This document shows positions 23,178 through 34,200 of a DNA stretch of 64,000 nucleotides, one piece after another; the stretch's first letter is position 1; each line of letters opens with the position of its first letter. A program made the position numbers and the translations under genes. The DNA comes from Apostichopus japonicus (Eukaryota; Echinodermata; Holothuroidea; Aspidochirotida; Stichopodidae), in contig NC_092572.1 in the NCBI RefSeq assembly GCF_037975245.1, forward strand, positions 6,961,501-7,025,500, given 5' to 3'. The notes under the pieces were generated by a model. That model saw nothing but the letters and a program-made list of their open reading frames with translations. It had not been told where the DNA came from and did no database searches.

Positions 23178-25140
23178 CAGGTGCGTATCCAGGGGGGACG
23201 TTGGGGGCGCGCGCCCCCCGGGTAAGAAAAAGAGGACAGAAAAAAAAAGAGAAGAAAAAAGGAAAAAAAAGGGGGAAAAAGAGGAGGAGGAGAGGAAGGA
23301 AGGGAAAAGAAAAATAAGAAAGAGAGAAAAAGGAGGGAGTAAAAGAAAAACGCGAAGACACCGGGAAGAGAAAGAGGAACAGTGACATCATTACAGCGCT
23401 GAAGGGTAGCCAGTGACGGATCAAATTTCGTAAAAGTGTGACTCTCCCTACCCCTTACACCGACAACTCCATTTTTTGACGTTTCCATTTTCCTCTCTCA
23501 CTAATGATCTATATATATACTATATATGGTCTATCATAACGCGTGTGTAGAATTGTGCTCTGAAACCAACTGTGGCTGGTCTCGAACTCGACCGTTTCGT
23601 CGGGGAACATGACGCATTTTGGGATGGGGGCGACCGCCCGCCCCCCCCCCATTCAGCATTTTTTTAAATGATATCGCTAAGTAATTTCAAAATAGAAAGT
23701 GCTTAGAGGCAACTTACAAGGTCTGGGAAGTGTCATTTCCAGCGATCTGGGAGGCATTTTCGGCCAAAATTTTCTTGTACGCTTCGCGCCAACCTATAGT
23801 GGCGCTACGCTTAGATAATTTGCCTACAGGATTCGCCCCTCCCTTGGCAAATTCCTCGCTACGCGCCTGTTCGAATTTGTAATGCAAACAGCAGATATCA
23901 CATCATATCAGTGAGCATGAAAATGGCGTTCCAGGATGAAAAGCCTCAAAACTGTCCGACTTGCCTGAAAAAATAACCAAAAGTTTTCGAGCGCTTCGCG
24001 CGCGTTCAACGTGTTCATGTCAATATCATATAAGCAAGCATCAGTTATTACATCGCATGCCATCATGTACCGTACGGTCCGTTAAAATTGCGCAGTATAC
24101 CGCGGGATGCTAATGTAAACAACGACATGTCTCATGTAGATGTATAAAAAACATGGAGGTCCAATTATGTCAAAACTCTCTTTTACATTAGTAATGGCGA
24201 ATTAGGGGCTGCACCCCCGCCGCGCAGTGGCGGAGCGTCCATACGGTGTTGGTGTAATATGGCGATGACACCTTATTCTTCGTTTATCTGCAAATTAGCC
24301 AGGCCCGGAAAGGGTCATTTCCGGCGATCTAGGGAGTATCTTTACTAAAAATTTTCTGTACGCTACGCGCCAACCAGTGGTGGCGCTCCGCTTAGATAGT
24401 GTCGAAAGCGCCCCTACAGACCATTCTCGCCACTCCTGACCAATACCCCTAGCTCCGCCACTGCCGCCGCGCCTCATACGCCTATGTGTGTAGTGTTCGC
24501 TTTTGCTATTTTTTCATTTCCTTCAACCAAGTTTTATAATAGCCGTAATAAGAGGTTGCAATATTTGTACACCAATAAATTAACTGTGTCTGTTTAGAAA
24601 ATTTCTGACCAACATTCTGCATCACACTTCCCTCTACTCGTGCAATTTTGACCGGTCTGTTAGGGGTTGAGGGGAAGTTTTTCTATATTGGGTTGTCCAT
24701 AGATGAAATTTTGTACAACATTATGGGTATGTTTTGAAGTGAGTTTATTCACGAGAAATGTGAATTTTCAAATTCTGAACAAATATGGGGCTTAAAACCT
24801 TGAAAAGTGGGGCTGACGGGTATTGTGGGCCGCGACGTAGAATCACCTACAAAAGCAAAGACCCACAGGAGATGCGATCAGGTCGAACATGATGTGTGCC
24901 GGGTTGACAATCTTCAAAAAGGTTATGGATGGAAAAAAAAAACTATTAGGAAATACTTGGTTCTCAGGCAAAAAGTGTACATCTGGTTGGTCATTTCAAG
25001 CCCGAGAAGTGCCGTTTCCGGTGATCTTGGGGGGTTTCAAAACAAGAAATTTTCTTGTACGCTGCGCGCCAACTGATGGTGGCGCTCCGCTTAGATAGTA
25101 ATTCGCGCCCCCCGGGTTTGAAAACCCTGGATACGCGCCT
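23178..25140. mobile_element. Composite non-autonomous element, TIR CAGG(T/C)GCGTATCCAGGG
   Basis: The left end (CAGGTGCGTATCCAGG near 23179) and inverted right end (CAGGCGCGTATCCAGG near 25141) match, and TTATA lies immediately outside both. Inside, a conserved terminal module with GCGCCAAC and GTGGCGCTCCGCTTAGATA (or close variants) occurs three times (near 23780, 24355, 25060). This suggests nested or tandem copies of one family. A purine-rich block fills 23225-23380. No transposase was seen. Confidence 0.6.
24225..24463. mobile_element. Nested hAT-type MITE, 239 bp, 8-bp TSD
   Basis: The ends are CAGTGGCGGAGC and its inverse GCTCCGCCACTG. Both sides are flanked by the 8-bp duplication CCGCCGCG (24217-24224, 24464-24471). 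The TIR start (CAGTG) and 8-bp TSD fit the hAT superfamily. It contains one copy of the GCGCCAAC...GGCGCTCCGC module. Confidence 0.75.
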
Positions 25141-25802
25141 GTTATAGGCCTATTCTTTGTCAGTAAATTGGGTATTACCGTTGGAGCAACTAAAGCAAAA
25201 TTGTATAAGCTTTCTTATGGCAATATACAGAATTCAATGATTTAAATGATGATTTTTTTTTCTACCCGGTCTACCAGACCTTTTTATTTTTATTTTAGTA
25301 TGATTATGATATAGGCCTACCACCCTTCCTCCGCCTTGAACTTAGTAACTATTTATTAATTATTAGTAATTATAAATAGATGAGTAAAGCTCCAAGTTTA
25401 TTGGTACTCGCATCGAATGGTTAGCAGAGCTTACCTTGATTTGAAATATTAAAATAATATGTGCGGAAGCCATCATCCTTAATCACCGGTATATCGTTTG
25501 TTAATAGTTCCTCTCCACCAAGCAATCGTTACAAACGGGACTTTCCCTCTGCTGCACTTGCAAATACAGTAACATCGTGAAAAATTAGGGTTATACACTT
25601 TGCTCTGGAAATGTATTTGGAACGCAAAAACAATATTTTAATGATTTCTAACTTAAGTGAAAATAATTTTAATTATTTTAATCATTCAAATGAACAAGAA
25701 AAAGAGAAAGAAAAAATAGTATACATCGATCAGAAATCATCATTCACATATATATCTTTGTTGTCACAGCAACTCAGCTTATCCAGAAGAGGAAACACTG
25801 TT

Positions 25803-26170
25803 TTAAGGCATTGAAGACTCGCCCCAAACCGCGTGCCTCCATCTGAAAATGTTAAGTTTCCGTTGCTTGCAAGTGAAGTTTTTTTTTCGTGTCGCTACAA
25901 AATGCAGACAGTAATGAAACGTGATACCTTGTTATCTTTCATCTAGACCTGAGATGTCCATTGCTGTTAGGTACACTTTGTTGTGGGTATTGAACGTAGC
26001 CGAATGTACTGACTGTACACTAGTGTCTAATTACCGACGGTAACAAGCTGTGTGTGTATATTCTCTGGGATCGATGGTGGTGTGTAACACTTCTGTTACA
26101 CCTCATTCGAAACTCGGTCAGATTACCGGCATGAGACGTTTCTTTTTGCGCGAGTCTTCAATGCCTTTAA
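25803..26170. mobile_element. MITE with TTAA borders (piggyBac-like)
   Basis: The ends are TTAAGGCATTGAAGACTCG and its inverse CGAGTCTTCAATGCCTTTAA, bordered by TTAA on both sides. A second, inverted copy lies at 45963-46251. The TTAA target suggests piggyBac mobilisation (inference). Confidence 0.7.
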
Positions 26171-26341
26171 TGTTTATGTCATCAGTGTAGAGATTCGTTA
26201 TTTGATACCGTATTTAGCTTTGCAAAAACATCCTTTATAACGGCCATTAGACAGACGCAAATAACAATGTGGCTCATCATAAATTGACAAAATGTTAATA
26301 AAACACAAGAACATTTAAAGCGTATAAAGGTCTAACTCGTA

Positions 26342-26711
26342 CAAGGGCGTAGGAACCGGGGGGGGGGGGGGGGCTGGGGGCGCCAGCTCCCCAGTGAAAA
26401 ATGTGGAGGGGCGGAAGTATCATTCCGCCCCCCCCCCCCCCGCTTCGCAAGTCAGAAAACCCCTTTTTCATTTCCAAATGAGAAAAAAAATCTCATTTGG
26501 AGCACCAAATTGCATCTAAGGCCTGGTGAAAATACAAAATGGAGTGGGTGTTGAAGTGTGCTATATTGCACCAAATTGCATCCGAGGCTACCTGGAAATG
26601 CAAAAAATTCCAAAGGGGAGGGGGGACACCCCCTCCCCTTAGACCCCTCCCCCAGGCGGGTCATCAGTCTTCAGCCCCCCCCCCACTCAAAAGTACCTTC
26701 CTACGCCACTG
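26342..26711 (-). mobile_element. hAT-type MITE, 370 bp, 8-bp TSD AACTCGTA
   Basis: The TIRs are CAAGGGCGTAGGAA and (inverted) CAGTGGCGTAGGAA. AACTCGTA flanks both sides (26334-26341, 26712-26719). The interior includes G/C homopolymers and the word CACCAAATTGCAT. A copy in opposite orientation lies at 32538-32978. Confidence 0.8.
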
Positions 26712-26856
26712 AACTCGTATATCATATGTAGGCCTATACAGTATATATCGGCGGTATCAATAGCATAGGTTATCTTTATCTAACAAAAGGAGAAACTTGC
26801 GGGTTGTTTCACTATTTATTACGTTACATTCATCAGATTAAATCAAACTGACTTAT

Positions 26857-27195
26857 AGATCTGCTTTATTATCTCCAATTATAGCACGCTATAGCTAGGA
26901 AATTTTTATGATAACGTAATCGACTTGCCACGGTCGTAAAATCGACCTCAGGCTCTACAATTAGCCTGCATAGCTTCTTTACACTATTAGGCTGTTTGTG
27001 TAAATACTGTGTGGAGATATGTTCATGTCCACAGTGTAGTAAATCATACAGCGTTTCACACAAAGACCCTCATACAAGAAAAAATGTGTGGCAGGCGTTG
27101 CAGTCATTTTACGATTAAGGCAGGTCGATGACTTAACCTCAAGAAACTTTTCCATGGCAGCGTGCGATAGTTGGGGTCTATACAGCAGACCTTTA
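26857..27195. mobile_element. MITE family with long imperfect TIRs (copy 1)
   Basis: The outer ends (ATAGCACGCTATAGCTAGG and its inverse) extend inward as a long imperfect inverted repeat through GTAATCGACTTGCC. The middle has AGCCTGCATAGCTTC and the CACAGTGTAGT region. Other copies lie at 28458-28800 and, partial, at 45733-45895. Confidence 0.7.
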
Positions 27196-28228
27196 AACCA
27201 TGCATATTGTCTTTCACCCTAATGTTTTGTAGCCGAAGCACGTTCTAGACTTTCCTCACCCCACGGCCACGTCTTTTTTGATAACATTTTCATTGTGAGG
27301 CATGATGTATAGGATGGCCAGAATACTGTCACATTGATTATAGCCTATACATCAAATACATTTCCTTGCAAAGAGAATGCGGTGGACGGCCTGAAAGATA
27401 TGAACTTCAAATTAAACTTCTGGGAATTACGGTCTTCAAGTATATGCTCTCCAAACTACTAGCACAGATTTATATATTGCTTTGATTTGACTTTGATACA
27501 TAATATGATATGATGTATTCATGTGCGTTTGATAAAGGTGTGTGTGTTTGGTAAACGTTCTTTAAACGTGCAGGTCCGTCTCCCCTCTCCCATACCCCCC
27601 CCCTCCCCACGCCTCCCCCATCCAAAGCCACGAAATTCACCGTGGATCTTAAATACTTCCGGAATAACAATCCGTTGGCCTGAGATGGAATGACATATAG
27701 CACTGGATGGTCTATCTGTATCAAGGATTTATTTCCTTAAACGGAAATGATGAATGTAAGAGTTGCTGTGAAAGGTGAATAACAAACTATATCTAATGAT
27801 GCGTTATATTGCCATCAGAATACGGTCAGGGCTGGCTATAGTGGAGGTACAACATTAACATATCTATGTATTAGTTTACACATCTGAGCAAAATACTTCT
27901 TGCTCAATACAGCATATACTATTGACAGTATATGCAGGAATTCTTATATATTGTTTGGGAAGGATTTAAACGTTGGAGGGATCGTTTTTTTGCCAATTTT
28001 ATTAGAGATTTCATCATAATTATATACAGTTTGTTACATATTATTACGTACCATTCGTGACCGAACAGTTCTCAAACGACGCCAATTTCACCAACAAGAG
28101 TAAACAACTTGCCATTGAAACATTCTGTGATGCTTGCTGGCGTACTGGCATCTTATCCTCTCTAAAAATCAGGATTGTTTTACTTTTGTTTAGCAGACAA
28201 ACGATCACTCGTTCACGAGGCAGCGGCA
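27196..28228. other. Upstream region of the TIE-like gene
   Basis: No gene was recognised. The promoter of the downstream receptor should lie here, but no clear TATA box or known site was identified. Confidence 0.3.
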
Positions 28229-28280
28229 ATGATTTATTTTACACTGTTGTTATGTTTCACGTGCATAACCCCAATGATAG
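28229..28280 (+). CDS. TIE-like exon 1: signal peptide
   Basis: The exon reads [17 protein letters not shown] plus one base, then donor GTGAGT. It is a hydrophobic leader ending in phase 1, as the following Ig exon needs. Linking it to the gene rests on orientation, phase and leader character. An alternative 5' exon is possible. Confidence 0.55.
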
Positions 28281-31200
28281 GTGAGTTCGTTATGTGTATT
28301 ATTATTATGTGATACTAACTCTAATATTGTAACAGTATACGAGTAATCAAAACCGTAAAAAGGATGGTTATTAGTGCACTTTTGACAATATATAATACTG
28401 TGGTATAACTCATGCATAGGTTAATGTTATAACGACCGCATTTTTGAAGCCCCCAATATTGGTTACAATTATAGCACGCTATAGCTAGGATTTTTTTATG
28501 ATTACGTAATACACCTACCATGGTCTAAATCCACCTCGAGCTCTAAGATTAGCCTGCATAGTTTCTTAACACCGTTAGGCTCTTTGTGTAAACACTGTGT
28601 GGAAATAGGTTCATGCCTACAGTGTAGTTAAACATACAACGTTCACACAAAGACCCTCATACAAGAAAAAGCATGCGACAGGCGTTGCAGACTAATTGTT
28701 AAAAAAAGGTCATTTTACGACCAAGGCAGGTCGATTACGTAATCACAAGAAATTTTTCCATGATAGCGTGCTATAGTTGCGGTCTATACAGCAGACCTTT
28801 AACGACAGTCAGTTTTTAAACTTCATTACGAACAAATGGTACACACTATAAAGTCAGCCGAATGTTTCGCCATGTAATGAATTTGTTTTCTCTCGATATT
28901 TCGACAAACTTTCTGACATGAAAAATCAAAGTTTCAACGAATCACCACTTTTCAGATAAATCTCCAGATACTTCAAAATTTCGACATATCGTCGTTCGAA
29001 AAACATGTCGAACCTTTGCCAAAAGTGCAAAATGTCGGGAACACTTGTCAGTTTGAGATAGCTATGGTTGAACACAGGAGACGCTGGAGTAAAATATTCG
29101 ACATAAACACACCATGCAGGAACTTCAACGGACACGTCAATTACACGCTACTTCGAAAATGTGCTGGAAGTTTCACGATCAAAGTTTAGACAAAGCTGGT
29201 CGAAACTTCAAATAAAATATCAACATTTCTACTGGATTATAAATGTTCGAAATTATCGAGAAAAGTAAATAGTGTAATAAATTGAGAACGAAATAGTCAC
29301 AATTTCTGGGAACAGTCGATATTTGAGTTGGGAAGACCTCTAGCTCCACTATTTTCTGCCCTCTCACTTGTTGATATCTTCCTACGCCACTATAGGTTAA
29401 ATATTATGATGGACATTCGGTTGCGTTGCTAAGCGACCATTCGTTGCTAGGTAATGACGAACGGCGTCGGTCTTCATGTCGTAAGGACTGTCGATTTACT
29501 AGGATGTAGGCTAGGCCTGCGGTTTGACATATCATTATGATGGCATATAAATAAAAAGATAGAGCTTAACGAAACTTCTCAAAGTTGCCAAGGTTATGTC
29601 GGCGTTGATTTACCATGAACAATTTGTGACTTTATAATGCATTATCGTTCTGTTGCGTCCATAGAGACGAGGGAAATTTACATCATAAATTCCACTCCTC
29701 GGGTATCCAGAGATGATACAGTTATTACTTGCCAGGATGTCGATGGAGACCTCACCTCCAATGACCTTATCCTATGGAGGGTAAAGTGGGGTATGGCGTG
29801 GGACATTTTTCGGTCCTCAGCGTCCGATATCGACTCCAGCAGTATTGTAGCCACTTGGGACGAATCTTCCCTGCCAAATCGTTATGGCGCTTTTTACTGC
29901 TCTGGAACTGATGAAAAGGGCAACGTAACGGCATTGAAGATGTCAAGTAACGGTATGTCTTAGTTTACTTTATTGCTATACTACAGGTTCTAGTCAAGAC
30001 ACGAGGGCGGCCAATGGGGTAGTGTTCATTTGTTGGTTGTTTGCGAATTATAACAGGTGGAATGTAACCATGCAGGGGCGGACTGGGTCTCAAAACCGGC
30101 CCGGGCATTTTCACCTAAGACCGGTCCAGTATTCTTTGATATGTTACTTACATAGTGATCGCCGTTCCGGGGAGGGGTCTATAAGGAGATATTTTTGAAG
30201 TTAAGGAATTCCTAGATGCAAAATGGTGCTACATTTCTCAACTTTGTAGGTTATAATAATCCTTTCAAATAGACCCAACAATAATTTTCCAGAAGCAACA
30301 CTTGATTAATCTGAGAAAAGTGTTAAAAAGGTTAAACGTAAACAAATATAGACAAAAATATATGTTTGAGACTGCATGGATTTTATTTAGTTTTCAAGCA
30401 TTTTGTGACAACATGCTTGAAAAATATGGGGAAAAAACCTACATAAAATCCATTAGCACGGACGGGTTGACAATAGCACGTTCTTTTGTTACGAACTAAC
30501 AGACTAACTAACATGGTGGTTTCATAAGCTGATTCACACAGTTAAAAATATGTTTCTACACAGCCCGTCTGTATTCCATTAACTACTGTGAACTACTAGG
30601 CTCCCCAGCCCACCGGGCATTGCCCAAATGCCCGTGTGGCCAGTCCGCCACTGCATGTAACCAATGTAACCAATGCCTCAAGAAATAATCTAGAAGGTGT
30701 TTGGCCACCTTAATGTGTATTGGTATTCTGACACAAAACATTTTTCTCTACACGTTTTTGTGTTAAAAAATTACCTAATAATATCCTACCGTTGTAAGTG
30801 TATGGCACAGTGAAACCTAACCAACTCGGCAGTTCCATGCTTTTGTCTGCTCGATATTGGTGGGAAGCTGTCTTGTAGAAATAAGAAGTACTTCAACAGT
30901 AACCTACCTAGGTGTTTAGAGCCTAACCTCCTGCTCCCGCTGTCAACGATCACATGTGTCTTAAGCCATATCCTTTAATTATTCTTGAAGAGAAATTATC
31001 TTTTCCTTGATGTAAGTTGTCAATTGGTTTTATTCCCCTACCGTTTGTGTACGTGGATGTGTCCGTGGATCTAAAATTACAAGTGTGGAGAGAATGATTG
31101 TGTTTGTTTACCTATATCGGTGTTAAGTGCATACACAAATGTCGGGCTCGTATAAAAAATATTAACGGGCTACCAAAATGTCAAAACCAAAAGCCTGAGA

Positions 31201-34200
31201 GGCTACCACTTTTCAAAAAATTTTTTTCGAGGACTGCAATGTATAGTCTGCTGCTGGATAAGCCTAACCAACTTGTTAAAAATCGTGCGTCGTTGTTTGA
31301 AAAAAGCAGGAAACACTTTCAGATCGGTTACCAAATAATGGTCGATAAAATTGAGCAGCATGGAAAAATCATCAGTTCGGGGATTTCACTTTAAATTTAC
31401 TTAAATGCAGCTAGTGTTTTTTATTCATAAAGTTATCTCTTGTAGCCTATATAAGTTTGCATTTACCTGCAAAGAAGTTATGTAGGTCCGTTATTTCCTT
31501 AGCTACCAATTGAAATTACATGCAATACTTAGTCGCCGTTAGACAACATTGTACCAAACATAAAGAATGGGCTGTATTTTTCTATCCTGATTTAGTAGAT
31601 TCACCCGTCGGCAGAACACCTTTTTAGTATTTCCTTTTTATCACACGGGTATTGATGTCGCCTAGCTTGGCAAGCTTTTGCCCAAGATTACGTTTTGATC
31701 CAACCCTTTTTTTCCCTATGTAATAAATCATGTATTTGTATTAGAACAGAAGGCCTACAGTAGCTACTCGACCTGCGTTATCAAGCACTAATCATGTTTT
31801 TCTTGTCCAATTGTCTCAAAGGTTTAAAATAAATATATTACAAAGTTAGTAAAATGAAAAACATTAGCTCAACATCCATCTCGATAGCTCTAGTATTTTT
31901 CTGAAATATAACATTTTAGAAATGTATTTTTATTCAGATAAATAATTTGTGCAATAATTTATGTAGCCATACATTGTCAACGCATCACATCTTTGTGTTA
32001 CATATTTTTTGTTGTTGATATCTTGATGTGCTGTCCATGTATAACATCCCTTAATATTACATTTCAAAATGTTGATAGCCCGGCAATAGAACAGACTATT
32101 AAGATGGGGAGTTAGGGTCAATGTGCCTCGTTTCACAATTTACCTCTTGCCTTCGTAAATCTCTCGATTAACGGGTTAAATCGACATAATGATTATCGAC
32201 AATTTCTATTTGTAGCCGAGATAAACCCGTCAGCCGATACAATGACAGTTAGTATAGGTGATTACGTGCAAATTTTAATGACGTTTAATAGAGACTTTGG
32301 AGAAGCGATCTGGACGAAAGACGATGCAAACCTCACTCAGACCAACACTTTTAATTACAGAACGATTTACGTTATCGGTTCAGCCTCTAAATCAGATGCA
32401 GGGATCTATTACGCTTATTTCGAACAACATCCTAACCTGGGTGGTTTCACAAGACTCATAGTGAGGGGTAAGTAATGATGTCTCATTTAATTAACTTCTT
32501 AAGCTATTCAAGACTAGTGCCTCAACTAGCTATCTTACAGTGGCGTAGGAAGGTACTTTTGAGTGGGGGCGGGGCTGAAGACTGATGGCCGGCCTGGGGG
32601 AGGGGTCTAAAGGAATTTGGAAATTTTTGTATTTCCAGGTGGCCTCAGACGTCAATTTGGTGCAATATAGCACATTTCAACACACACTCCATTCTGTAAA
32701 CTTAATTTTATATTTTCACCAAGCCTTAGATGCAATTTGGTGCAATATAGCACACTTCTACACCCACTCCATTCTGTAAACTTAATTTTGTATTTTCACC
32801 AGGCCTTAGATGCAATTTGGTGCTTCAAATGAGATTTTGTTTTCTCATTTGGAAAGGAAAAAGGGGTTTTCTGACTTGCGAAGCGGGGGGGGGGGCGGAA
32901 TGATACTTCCTCCCCTCCACATTTTTCACTGGGGGGACTGGCGGCCCCCAGCCCCCCCCCCCCGTTCCTACGCCCTTGCTATCTTAAAACTGGAAATGAA
33001 TGGCAGATTAAGCTAAGTAACATCTATTTTTACTGAAAAGCAAATCTAGTAGGCTACTACTACCATACATAATTTAATTGAAAAGAAACTTCACTGATAA
33101 TGTGTTGCATTAATTGGGTATATAGCACTTTTCACGATCCTAGGCGAAGTTATGATTTTCTTTAAAATGCAATGCTTATACTTAGACGATGTACAGAGTC
33201 TTACCTAATCTGCTTGCAACAATCAGAGCGGAAACTGCCATTCAATTCTGAGACAAGTAAGAAACCAAATTTAAATGTTCTGGACAATAAAACAAAAAGG
33301 GTTTGAAAACTTAGCTGAGTCTGATGGGAAGTGATTATGACACTTGAAACACTATGACACTTGAAACTGCTGCGCACTTAAAAGCTGTCTTAGCAAATAT
33401 TAATTTCTAAATGAATATGAAATTGTTGGATTTGTTTTGAAGGAACCGTGTATAATTTTATAGACCTGGAACTTATATTTTTGTTAATATTAGCAATGAA
33501 ATATTAGTACAATAGAAGTCTGCGTAGAATGGACAGGATATACGTTTTTTACTTATATTCATGCATGTTCAGGACCGTATAATATTGTTGGACCTATCGC
33601 TCTGAAGTATGTTACCGAGGGGCTATGCGTTAAGGAAGAAAAACCACCTGCCTTGGCCTGCACTGAACGCCGAACTGAACCGAATTGGCCTGACCTGAAC
33701 TTGGCCGAACCGTCCTGAACTGGGCTGAACTGAACAACATGTACTGTACGTGACTGCTCTAATCTTAACTAAACAGAACAGAATTGATCTGACCTTAACA
33801 GAACTGACCTGAATTGATGAGAAATGACCGTAACTGAATTGATGACCCAACTTACGCTGATCACTTGTGAAACTGAACTGAAAAGCACTACACTGCACCC
33901 CATATAGCACTGCACTACTCTGAACTGCACCCCATAGCACTTCACTTCACTGAACCCCATACCACTGCACTATACTGAACTACACCCCATAGCACTGCAC
34001 TATACTGAACTGAACCCATAGCACTGCTCTACACTGAAATGCACCCCATAGCACTGCATTATACTGCACCGTGAACCCCATAGCACTGCACTACACTGGA
34101 CTGCACCCATAGTACTGCACTATATTGAAATGCACCCCATAGCACTGCACTACATGCACTGAACCCCATAGCACTCCATTATACTTAACTGCACCCCATA

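Noticed and set aside
23155-23488. Lys/Glu-rich ORF (plus) and Phe/Pro/Ser-rich ORFs (minus)
   Set aside because: Both come from a purine-rich low-complexity block inside the 23.2-kb composite element.
29410-29465. RFX X-box-like words (GTTGCTAAGCGACC, GTTGCTAGGTAAT)
   Set aside because: They are inside TIE-like intron 1, and the match is too loose to claim a binding site.
31098-31394. ORF of 98 aa in TIE-like intron 2
   Set aside because: No splice signals, domain or repeat relation; likely chance.
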